From positions 1-64,000 of the forward strand of contig JAGNKU010000019.1 in the NCBI GenBank assembly GCA_017999985.1: a stretch of DNA of 64,000 nucleotides. Direction: 5' to 3'. Below are positions 34,864 through 42,156 of the stretch, piece by piece (position 1 is the stretch's first letter; the number at the start of each line of letters is the position of its first letter). This DNA is from Phycisphaerae bacterium (lineage in GTDB: Bacteria > Planctomycetota > Phycisphaerae > UBA1845 > Fen-1342). The notes under the pieces are model-generated. The model did not search any database, was not told where the DNA came from, and saw only the letters and a list, made by a program, of their open reading frames with translations. The position numbers and the translations under genes were made by a program.

Positions 34864-36447
34864 CTAGGAGCCAGCCAGGGCATTCACAAACGGATTGATG
34901 TCCCCGAAGTTGACTTCGCCGTCGCCGTTCATGTCGCAGAAATTGCGGCCGTCGCAATCGGGGAAGTACTGGTCGTACACCCCGGTAAGCAGCATGACGA
35001 ACGGGTTGATGTCGGCGAAACTGAGCCGGCCATCGCAGTTGGCATCGCCCAGGACAAACAGTCGGTTGTAGTACACGTAGTTGCCGCGGTCGCTGTCCCA
35101 ATTCGTGACCGCCATGTCGAGCTTGCTGGACACCGTGTACGCGACGCGCAGCTCCGCGCCGGGATCCACGCCGATCGTCAGCCAGCCGCACTCCCGGCTC
35201 ACCAGGTACTGCGACGGCGCTAGCGGCGAACCATCGACGAGGACCGCGGTCACTTCCTGGATCGTCCGGTGCGGCAGATGGTACAGGCGCTGTCCGCCGG
35301 TGGCCGGCGTGAAGACCGTCTCCACCGGCCGTAGTCCATTCTTCTCGATGTCACCGAACGCGATTTTCTCCACGACGCTGGTCACGTTGGAGCGCCAGGT
35401 GTGGGCGTTGCCGAAGCCGGCGCCGTTGTTGAGGAAGACACGCGTGTAATCCCACCAGGCCCCGGTGGCCAGGTCCAGGCGCCCGTCGCTGTCCAGGTCC
35501 GCCAGCGCGACCGCCGAGCAATAGCCGTCGGCGTACGTCCAGGCTGCGGTGGGGCCGAAGAACCCGAGCGTCTGGCCGTTGTACTGCCGGAAGCGCCCGC
35601 TGCCGCCTGAGATCTGGTTGTTGTCGGCGATCAACAGGTCGGGGCGCCCGTCGCCGGTCACGTCGCCGGCCGTCACCATGATCGCGTCCTGCGAGGTCTG
35701 ATCCGTCAGTTGCCAGGCCGCCGTTGTCCCCAGCACGCCACCCAAATTACGATATACACGGCTGACCGAACCCGAAGCGGCGAAAGCGAGATCGAGCCAG
35801 CCGTCGGCGTCCGCATCCACCCAGCAGGCCCCCTGATAGTCATATTGGTCGCTCGACGTCCAGCTCGGCGTCGCCGCGAGCGTGCCGTCGATGTTCAGGT
35901 AAACGTAATTCGGGTAATGGTGCGGCGGGGAATAGGCCCAGCCGGTCGCGACGGCCAGGTCCGGCCGGCCATCATTGTTCATGTCGCCGAAAGCCACGCC
36001 GAATGCGTTGCCGATGACGTTCGCCGACCAGTCCGGCGTCGGCGAGAGCGTGCCTTCATTGTTGAGGTACAGACGCGCGATCGGCCCGGTGGTGTTGAAT
36101 TCGCCGAGCGTGGCCACGGCGACATCCGGCCAGCCGTCGCCGTTCACGTCGGCGACGTCGAGGTGGCCGTTGAACACAAAGTCACTCGATTGCCAGTCGG
36201 GCGTCGGGGGGAAGGTGCCGTCGCCGCGGTTGTAGTACACGGCCACGTGCTGCTGGGCCATGTCGTTGCCGTTCGAGACGACGAAGTCCAGCCAGCCGTC
36301 GAGGTCGAGATCGACGAGGGCGCCACCGGTGCTGACCTGCGTGTCGGCGGAGATCCAGTCGGGCGTGCCGGAGTAAATGACCTGGGCCAGGCCCGGGATT
36401 CCGGACAGCACGGCGACAACGAGAGCGACACTTGCGCGAGTACACAT
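34864..36447 (-). CDS. Secreted FG-GAP/VCBS repeat protein with dockerin-like C-terminus
   Basis: 527 residues. The signal peptide (about 1-22) is followed by six or seven FG-GAP/VCBS calcium-binding blades, each with a D.(D/N).DG..D motif (DLDLDGWLDFVV, DVNGDGWPDVAVA, DMNNDGRPDLAVA, DSDGRLDLATG). The C-terminus carries a paired dockerin-like module: LGDANCDGRLSFADINPFV and CDMNGDGEVNFGDINPFV. GGAGG lies 8 bases before the ATG at 36447. It is the neighbour of the propeller gene on the same strand (20-base gap), and it shares the C-terminal module with the proteins at 40100 and 42157. Confidence 0.85.
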   Translation of the reverse strand: MCTRASVALVVAVLSGIPGLAQVIYSGTPDWISADTQVSTGGALVDLDLDGWLDFVVSNGNDMAQQHVAVYYNRGDGTFPPTPDWQSSDFVFNGHLDVADVNGDGWPDVAVATLGEFNTTGPIARLYLNNEGTLSPTPDWSANVIGNAFGVAFGDMNNDGRPDLAVATGWAYSPPHHYPNYVYLNIDGTLAATPSWTSSDQYDYQGACWVDADADGWLDLAFAASGSVSRVYRNLGGVLGTTAAWQLTDQTSQDAIMVTAGDVTGDGRPDLLIADNNQISGGSGRFRQYNGQTLGFFGPTAAWTYADGYCSAVALADLDSDGRLDLATGAWWDYTRVFLNNGAGFGNAHTWRSNVTSVVEKIAFGDIEKNGLRPVETVFTPATGGQRLYHLPHRTIQEVTAVLVDGSPLAPSQYLVSRECGWLTIGVDPGAELRVAYTVSSKLDMAVTNWDSDRGNYVYYNRLFVLGDANCDGRLSFADINPFVMLLTGVYDQYFPDCDGRNFCDMNGDGEVNFGDINPFVNALAGS

Positions 36448-36674
36448 CGTGCGGTTCCTCCAGGCCAACGCCAGTCCTCCGGTCCCATTGTAGCAGGAGC
36501 CGGACCCCGCCGGAACGCCCGATTGCCGCCCCCGAGGCCGCGTGGGGTGCTACCGACACAAAACAACACCGAAGCCCAGGCGCACCGCAGCGGGCCGCGC
36601 GCCTGAGGTTCGGTCCGCCGAGGGCCCCGCCGGGTCCGACCCGCGGTGGAGCACATGCGCCGCGGGGCGCAGGA

Positions 36675-36827
36675 CTATGCGCCGGTTGTCGCGCTATTCA
36701 CCAGGGCGGAGACGATTTGCGTGGCCACCAGCTGGAGGACGTAGTACCCGAGGTCCGAGGCACACGCGCTCAATTGCAGCAGCGTACCCCCGGCCAGCGT
36801 CAACGCGATCCATTTCCACTTCCTCAT
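36675..36827 (-). CDS. 50-residue lipoprotein, unknown function
   Basis: A short ORF starting MRKWKWIALT. The N-terminal hydrophobic signal ends in LQLSAC, with Cys22 as a likely lipidation site, followed by ASDLGYYVLQLVATQIVSALV and a short polar end. GGAG lies 8 bases before the ATG. It sits alone between the FG-GAP gene and the phosphodiesterase gene. The signal, lipobox and ribosome-binding site together support translation. No characterised family recognised. Confidence 0.6.
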   Translation of the reverse strand: MRKWKWIALTLAGGTLLQLSACASDLGYYVLQLVATQIVSALVNSATTGA

Positions 36828-36989
36828 ATTCGTCTCCGTTCAAGTTGGGCAGCCCAGGGATTCGTTAGGGTATCGGGCACTATATCGCCCACCGTGGCGC
36901 GGGCACAAGCGCGCCGAGCACACAAACTTGATCCGCGGCACGCCATCGGGATAATGCCGCGACCGGCAACCGGAACCGCGGGAGTGCGC

Positions 36990-38666
36990 ATGCGATCCGT
37001 CCGTCCGATCGACAACACGGTCCAGCACCCGACACCCTCGCTGACCGTGCGCGCGGTTGTTGCGCTGCTGGCGGCGGGCGCGCTGCTGGTTGGCGGCTGT
37101 GGCCACGGCGGGCCGCTGTGGGCACGGCTGCACGCGGATGTGCAACGCCCCGAGCCGGGCGTGGTGCTGTTTCTGTGCGACGGTTTCAGGGCGGACATGC
37201 TGGAGACCGGCTGCCGGGCGGGCTGGTTGCCGAACATCCAGCGGCGCTTCATGCAGGGCGGCACGCACGTGGCCTGCGCCACAACGTGCATCCCGGCGAT
37301 CACGTACGCGGCCATCGCCACGCACCTGACCGGGACGGGCCCGGGGCAACACACCATCGTCGGCAATTGCTGGTTCGATCCCGACAGGTTCTTCTTCCGC
37401 AGCTACGCCACGATCGAGCACTATCGCGATGTCGACCACGACTGTGTCTCGCCCACCATCTACAGGCTGATGCAGCCCGCGCCATCCGCCAACATCCAAA
37501 CCGCCCACCACCGCGACGTCACGCAGAACTTCGCGAACTGGGCGGTCTCCGGGGTCATGTGGTTCTTCGGCGACCACACGGCGGTCGATAAGCTGACCGC
37601 CACGACGATCGAGCGCGTGGCCGCCTGGGCGAACGAGCAGCGCGCCTGGCCGAGCCTGCTGACGTGTTACTTCCCCGGCGCGGACTCCGTCGGCCACGCA
37701 CACGGCGCCGGCTCGGACGCCTATCGCACGGCGTTGGCGCATGTCGACTACCAGATCGGCCGCATCTGCGACTGGCTCGATGCGCAGGACCTGCTCCCGA
37801 CCACGTATCTGATCCTCGTCAGCGATCACGGCATGGTCGATGTGCAGCCCGACCAGCGGATCGACCTCCTCGAGCTCGTGCGTGAGCGCTGGGGGCGGCA
37901 CGCTACCGACCGCACGCTCCAGGACGGCCCCGACGCCGGGCGGCGCGCGTACTTCGACGACTTCGACACCGTCGTCGCCTACCACAACGGCCGCGGCGCG
38001 TTCCTCTACCTCCGGGGGCCTGAGGGCTGGGACGGCCGTCGCGCTGCCCCGGACGAGGTCGCAGCCGTGCTGACGGCGCCGCCGCCGGAGGACCAGCTCT
38101 GGAACATCCCCGGTGTCGCGCTGGTCACGTATCTGACCGGTGACGACGAGGCCATGTTGCGCTCGGCACGGGGCGTGTCGCAAGTGCGGCGTCGGACCGG
38201 CGCGGATGGTCCGGAGTTCGCGTACCTGCCCGGCTCGGATGACGTACTAGAGTACATGGCCGACCCGGGGGTGGCCGCTTTCGTGACGGCCGGCTTCCAC
38301 CCGGCGCGCGCCTGGCTGGAAGCGACGGCGAACCAGCGCATCCCCGACGTCATTCCGCACCTGATCCCGCTGCTGCACGTGCATCGCGCCGGGCAGGTGG
38401 TCGCGTTCACCGAGGTCGGGTACAGTTTCGTATTCGAAGCCGGCGGTCACGGCGGTCTGGACCGGGACGAGCTGCGGATTCCGTTCATGATTGCCGGCCC
38501 CGGCGTGGAGCCGGGCGGGACGATCACCGTGGCGCGGTCCGTGGACTTGGTGCCGACCATCCTGACGCTGCTGGGGCGAAGGCCCGAAGACTACGCATGG
38601 CTGGAAGGTGTCTCGCTGATGAAAGCTGCTCCGGCAGTGTCCGGCCCACGGCGCGGGGCAGACTGA
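36990..38666 (+). CDS. Exported type I phosphodiesterase / nucleotide pyrophosphatase family lipoprotein
   Basis: 558 residues. The N-terminal signal ends in LLVGGC, a lipobox with Cys near residue 37. The alkaline-phosphatase-like fold shows VVLFLCDGFRADML (metal Asp), TTCIPAITYAAIATHLTG with the nucleophilic Thr in the usual position, GADSVGHAHG and LVSDHGM (metal Asp/His). Such enzymes cleave phosphodiester or phosphonate/sulfate esters at the cell surface; the substrate is unknown. The ATG at 36990 has GGGAG just upstream. The next gene starts 2 bases after the stop. Confidence 0.86.
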   Translation: MRSVRPIDNTVQHPTPSLTVRAVVALLAAGALLVGGCGHGGPLWARLHADVQRPEPGVVLFLCDGFRADMLETGCRAGWLPNIQRRFMQGGTHVACATTCIPAITYAAIATHLTGTGPGQHTIVGNCWFDPDRFFFRSYATIEHYRDVDHDCVSPTIYRLMQPAPSANIQTAHHRDVTQNFANWAVSGVMWFFGDHTAVDKLTATTIERVAAWANEQRAWPSLLTCYFPGADSVGHAHGAGSDAYRTALAHVDYQIGRICDWLDAQDLLPTTYLILVSDHGMVDVQPDQRIDLLELVRERWGRHATDRTLQDGPDAGRRAYFDDFDTVVAYHNGRGAFLYLRGPEGWDGRRAAPDEVAAVLTAPPPEDQLWNIPGVALVTYLTGDDEAMLRSARGVSQVRRRTGADGPEFAYLPGSDDVLEYMADPGVAAFVTAGFHPARAWLEATANQRIPDVIPHLIPLLHVHRAGQVVAFTEVGYSFVFEAGGHGGLDRDELRIPFMIAGPGVEPGGTITVARSVDLVPTILTLLGRRPEDYAWLEGVSLMKAAPAVSGPRRGAD

Positions 38667-38668
38667 TC

Positions 38669-39790
38669 ATGAAAGCCGCCGCTGCGCTGGGTGTGATGAT
38701 CTTCACAGGGGCCGCCCTGTGGTGGAGTCTGCCGCCGCAATCCGCCAGCCCGCAGGCCGCCGCCGCGGCCACCGGCGAAATCAAGCCTTCGACCGCCGAC
38801 TATCGTGGCCTGGCAATCCAGGTCGCGTCGGGCTACAAGCCGGTCGAGACCTACGGGGCACTGCTGCGCGAGATCGCCGCGCTGGGGGCGAACTCCGTTT
38901 TGCTGAGCGTCGCCGGGTACATGGAACACGCCACCGCGCAGTCGATCTACATCGATGCCCGCAAGGTGCCGGCGCCGGAGGACTTCAAGACTGTGATCCG
39001 CCAGGCGCGGGCGCTGGGGCTAAAGGTCATCGTCATGCCGATCGTCCTGCTGCGCAATCCGCGCGGCAGCGAATGGCGCGGCGTGATCGAGCCGCCGGAC
39101 TGGGACGACTGGTGGGAGCAGTACAACGAGTTCGTCCTGTACTTCGCCGACATCGCGCGCGAGGGGCAGGCGGACGCATTGATGGTCGGCTCGGAGCTGG
39201 TCAGCACCGAGAAATACACGGACCGGTGGGAGAAGCTGATCGATGCCGTGCGGCCGCGGTTCTATGGCGGCAAGCTCGGGTACTCGGCCAACTGGGACCA
39301 CTTCCGCCCCGTGCAGTTCTGGAACAAGCTCGACTTCATCGGCATGACGAGCTACTTCACGCTGGCGGACAAGAAGAACCCGACGGTCGAGGAGATCATC
39401 GCCCGGTGGGAGCCGATCCGGAAGGACATCCTGGATTGGCAGCGGCAGGTGGGCAAGCCGATCCTGCTCACCGAGGTCGGCTGGTGCAGCCAGGAAGGCG
39501 CCGCGACCGCCCCGTGGAACTACTACCAGAATCAGAAGGCCACGCCGGCGGCGATGGAGGAGCAACGCCGGTTGTACGAGGCCTTCATCCGCGCGTGGAA
39601 CGGAACGCCGGAGCTGATGGGCGTGATCTGGTGGGAATGGAACGCGACGGCAGGCGGGCCGACCGATTTCGGCTACACGCCAAAGGGCAAGCCGGCGGAG
39701 CAAGTGCTGCGGCAATGGCTGGGGGCGGGGCCAGAGTCGGCGCAACCTGACCCGCACGTATCCGAGAGTGGTGCCGGCACGCGGCATTGA
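38669..39790 (+). CDS. GH113-like exported TIM-barrel glycosidase
   Basis: 373 residues. An N-terminal signal or anchor helix (about 4-22) precedes a TIM-barrel hydrolase. The acid/base Glu is likely in MVGSELVSTEKYTDRW and the nucleophile Glu in ILLTEVGWCSQEG; GVIWWEWN near the end is a typical substrate-lining block. This layout resembles GH113 (beta-mannanase-like) enzymes. It is transcribed directly after the phosphodiesterase gene (2-base gap), suggesting a surface carbohydrate or phosphodiester degradation pair. Confidence 0.8.
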   Translation: MKAAAALGVMIFTGAALWWSLPPQSASPQAAAAATGEIKPSTADYRGLAIQVASGYKPVETYGALLREIAALGANSVLLSVAGYMEHATAQSIYIDARKVPAPEDFKTVIRQARALGLKVIVMPIVLLRNPRGSEWRGVIEPPDWDDWWEQYNEFVLYFADIAREGQADALMVGSELVSTEKYTDRWEKLIDAVRPRFYGGKLGYSANWDHFRPVQFWNKLDFIGMTSYFTLADKKNPTVEEIIARWEPIRKDILDWQRQVGKPILLTEVGWCSQEGAATAPWNYYQNQKATPAAMEEQRRLYEAFIRAWNGTPELMGVIWWEWNATAGGPTDFGYTPKGKPAEQVLRQWLGAGPESAQPDPHVSESGAGTRH

Positions 39791-40099
39791 GCAGCGCGTG
39801 CTCTGAGCAGGCGGGGTTCCGCGCGCACAGATTTCGCACGCACCGGGAGAACGGTGTCGCCACATTCGCTGACGACATGGATGCGTTGCGCCGGGCCGGC
39901 ACGCGTCAATTCGTCCACCAGCACGTCTATAGGTACTCGTAAGGCCGCAACGAAGCGCAACACGCCACCAGAAGCGGCCCCCCGGTTGGGACCGGGGATG
40001 GGGTGAAGGGCAGCGCGACTCACCGAGTTCCGACTACCGTGGCCGAGCCGGACACACCGCGCGCTCGCCAGGTCATCCGGGCCACGCAGGAGAATCACC
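39791..40099. other. Intergenic region with no recognised gene
   Basis: 309 bases. A small hairpin CCCCGG-TTGGGA-CCGGGG (about 39980-39997) is the only structure I see; no short ORF has a good ribosome-binding site. It presumably carries the promoter of the CHRD gene. Confidence 0.45.
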
Positions 40100-41227
40100 A
40101 TGAACCACGCACAGACCCACACCTCACAACCACTCGCACGCAGTTTGCTGTGGCTCGTCGCGCTCGCGTTGCTGGCGAGCGCCTGGGAGGCCAGCGCCGG
40201 CAACATCAACTGGGGCAAGCAGGAGTCGCCGCGGATGTACAGCCAGTACGCCGCCCACCGGCAGCTCGTCGGCCCCGTGGATACCCACTTCATCGGGAGC
40301 CCGCCGGCCAGTTGCTGGGCCAGCCCGACGTACCTGATCGGCGGGTTTGGGCCGCCGGAGACGATCACCGCCGTACACCGGGCGCGGCACCTCGTCCCGG
40401 TGTGCCCGGGTGAGACCGCTCCGGCTCCGTGGTGGACGCCGCCGCCGATCTCACCGCCGGCGGTCAACTGGGGCACAACGTTCGCGGGTGCCCGCGGCAG
40501 CGTCATCCATCCCGGGCCGCCCAACCACGCCGACAATTTCCTGGAAGTGCTCGGCGCGGCCTACCGCTGGGGCATCCTCGGCGGCTACGCCTACGCCTCG
40601 ATCGGGTTCCACGACCCGATTTGCGAGTCACGCTGGTGCACGCTGACGGGCGACCAGGTCGTGCCGCCGGTGCCGGACCCGCCGCCGGACACGCTGCCTC
40701 GGCTGTGCATTAGCGCGGTCGCGGTCGACTCGCACCTGGGCGTGTTCGCCCTGGTGATCGTCGCTCAGAACATCGAGCCGGCGGACTTGCTGGGGGCGGA
40801 GATTCACATTGGGGCAGTTGGGGAGAACGGCCCGGGGATCTACTGGTTGGGGAGCGGCCTGGAGTGGGAGAATCTGAACGGGGACGGGCTCGCCAAGGTC
40901 GTACTGGAGGAACCCTTCCCGATGGAGTTCTATCCGGCGTTTGTCGCGGAGCAGATGTACATCTCCCTCTATACGATGGAGTACCCGGAGGGAGCCCTGC
41001 GCGGGCAATTGCTCGCCCTGCCCGTGGCCTACATCGCGGGCGACGTGAACTGCGACGGCGAAGTCAGCTTCGCCGACATCAACCCGTTCGTGCTGTACCT
41101 GTCCAACTTCGACACCTGGCAGAGCGAATATCCCGACTGCCCGCCAGAAAACGGCGACATCAACGGCGACGGCGAGTTCCCGTCGTTCCGCGACATCAAC
41201 GCCTTCGTGAGCCTGCTCTCGCAGTAG
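40100..41227 (+). CDS. Secreted CHRD-domain protein with dockerin-like C-terminus
   Basis: 375 residues. The signal peptide (cleavage near EASAG) is followed by a region with WTPPP and Cys residues. A CHRD-like domain (about 190-310) includes LTGDQVVPPVPD, GAEIHIGAVGENGPG and YPEGALRGQL, then a dockerin-like pair (AGDVNCDGEVSFADINPFV and DINGDGEFPSFRDINAFV). GGAGAATC precedes the ATG. CHRD domains are named from Chordin and their bacterial function is unknown. A strong terminator hairpin follows the stop. Confidence 0.84.
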   Translation: MNHAQTHTSQPLARSLLWLVALALLASAWEASAGNINWGKQESPRMYSQYAAHRQLVGPVDTHFIGSPPASCWASPTYLIGGFGPPETITAVHRARHLVPVCPGETAPAPWWTPPPISPPAVNWGTTFAGARGSVIHPGPPNHADNFLEVLGAAYRWGILGGYAYASIGFHDPICESRWCTLTGDQVVPPVPDPPPDTLPRLCISAVAVDSHLGVFALVIVAQNIEPADLLGAEIHIGAVGENGPGIYWLGSGLEWENLNGDGLAKVVLEEPFPMEFYPAFVAEQMYISLYTMEYPEGALRGQLLALPVAYIAGDVNCDGEVSFADINPFVLYLSNFDTWQSEYPDCPPENGDINGDGEFPSFRDINAFVSLLSQ

Positions 41228-41246
41228 GTCACGAAGCTCAGCCGGC

Positions 41247-41287
41247 CGCAGCGCCCGTAGCTCCCGCGACGGGCGCTGCGTGCTTTT
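41247..41287 (+). terminator. Rho-independent-type terminator after the CHRD gene
   Basis: A perfect 12-bp stem CGCAGCGCCCGT / ACGGGCGCTGCG with a 10-base loop is followed by TGCTTTT. It lies 20 bases after the CHRD stop and just upstream of rnpB. Confidence 0.75.
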
Positions 41288-41312
41288 GCTCGCGGCGCCT
41301 GCCGTTCTCGCG

Positions 41313-41318
41313 TACAAT
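41313..41318 (+). promoter_or_regulatory. -10 element of rnpB
   Basis: TACAAT ends 7 bases before the expected first nucleotide of the P1 stem (41326). No convincing -35 was found at the usual spacing. Confidence 0.5.
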
Positions 41319-41325
41319 CCGTATT

Positions 41326-41826
41326 GGCGGAGTGGGCCAGGCGACCGCTGTCGGGGCGACCCGGCAGAGGAAAGTCCGAACTGGACAGGGCACGGTGATG
41401 GCTAACAGCCACCGGGTGCGAGCCCAGGGAAAGTGCCACAGAAAAGATACCGCCGGCGGGGCGGTGGCTTCGCCACCGCCGTGACAGGGTCGAATGTAAC
41501 AAGGTGACAATGTGTGCGTCCCTCGGCTTGTTGGATGGTCCTCGGATTGCGGACGGGCTCACTCTGTTACTCTGTCACGTTGTTACCTTATCACCTCCCC
41601 GCCGGTAAGGGTGAAATGGTGCGGTAAGAGCGCACCGCGCGGCCGGTGACGGCCGTGGCAGGGTAAACCCCACCGCCAGCAAGCCCAAATAGGGGGCGAT
41701 GAGCCGGCCCGGCTCGTTACCAGCCCCGGGTAGGGCGCTTGAGCCCGTCGGTAACGGCGGGCCTAGAGGAATGGTCGCCATCCGCCTCAAGCGGAAACAG
41801 AATTCGGCTTACTGGCCCACTCCGCC
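41326..41826 (+). ncRNA. rnpB: RNase P RNA (class A)
   Basis: The catalytic RNA of ribonuclease P, which cleaves tRNA 5' leaders. The ends pair as a perfect 15-bp P1 stem (GGCGGAGTGGGCCAG, 41326-41340, with its complement at 41812-41826). The conserved core elements GAGGAAAGTCC, ACAGAAAAGATACCGCC, GGTAAGGGTGAAA, GGTAAGAGCGCACCG, GCAAGCCCAAATAGGGGG, GGGTAGG..GCTTGAG and CCTAGAGGAATG are all present in order. At 501 nt it is longer than the usual 350-420. The excess lies between the two sides of P12, at about 41462-41596, where an extra hairpin and a palindromic repeat are inserted. Confidence 0.95.
41481..41594. repeat. Palindromic insert in the P12 arm of RNase P RNA, 8-bp-period arms
   Basis: The left arm (41481-41514) reads GTGACAGG, GTCGAAT, GTAACAAG, GTGACAAT, GTG. 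The right arm (41561-41594) is, in reverse complement, GTGATAAG, GTAACAAC, GTGACAGA, GTAACAGA, GT. Arms of ~8-bp quasi-repeats separated by ~46 bases can pair and extend P12. The helix base itself is CGGCGGGG (41453-41460) with its complement at 41597-41604. Confidence 0.85.
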
Positions 41827-42156
41827 GAATTTCCCGCCCGCCGCTGTCAGAATCGCACTCCCGGAGGGATAGGCACAGTTGGAGACCTGGCCAACTGGCG
41901 CTCAGAACCACGGGTGACACTTCGATCCGCCAACTGAGCCCCAAGTGCCGAGCGTGCGGAAGCCGCGAAAGCACGGCCGCGCGCCGCTGGCCAGCGGAAT
42001 TCTAATTGAAACGCCAGGGTGCCGATCGGTATTTTGAAGTATTGGTCAGAACGCGAATCGCACGGGACCGCGTTCGGAAGGAGTGGGAAAGCTCAATTAC
42101 GGGTAGGCCGGTGGTCGCCCGCGCAGGTCGCCACTGGCGCTGCTGGAGGGTTCGCG
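41827..42156. other. Intergenic region downstream of rnpB
   Basis: 330 bases with no supported gene. TTGAAA (42006-42011) followed after 18 bases by TATTTT (42030-42035) is a possible promoter for the repeat-protein gene that starts at 42157. No clear rnpB terminator is seen. Confidence 0.4.

Noticed and set aside
42019-42156. In-frame extension upstream of the repeat-protein gene
   Set aside because: The ATG at 42157 has GGAGG 8 bases upstream and begins a signal peptide; the extension has neither.
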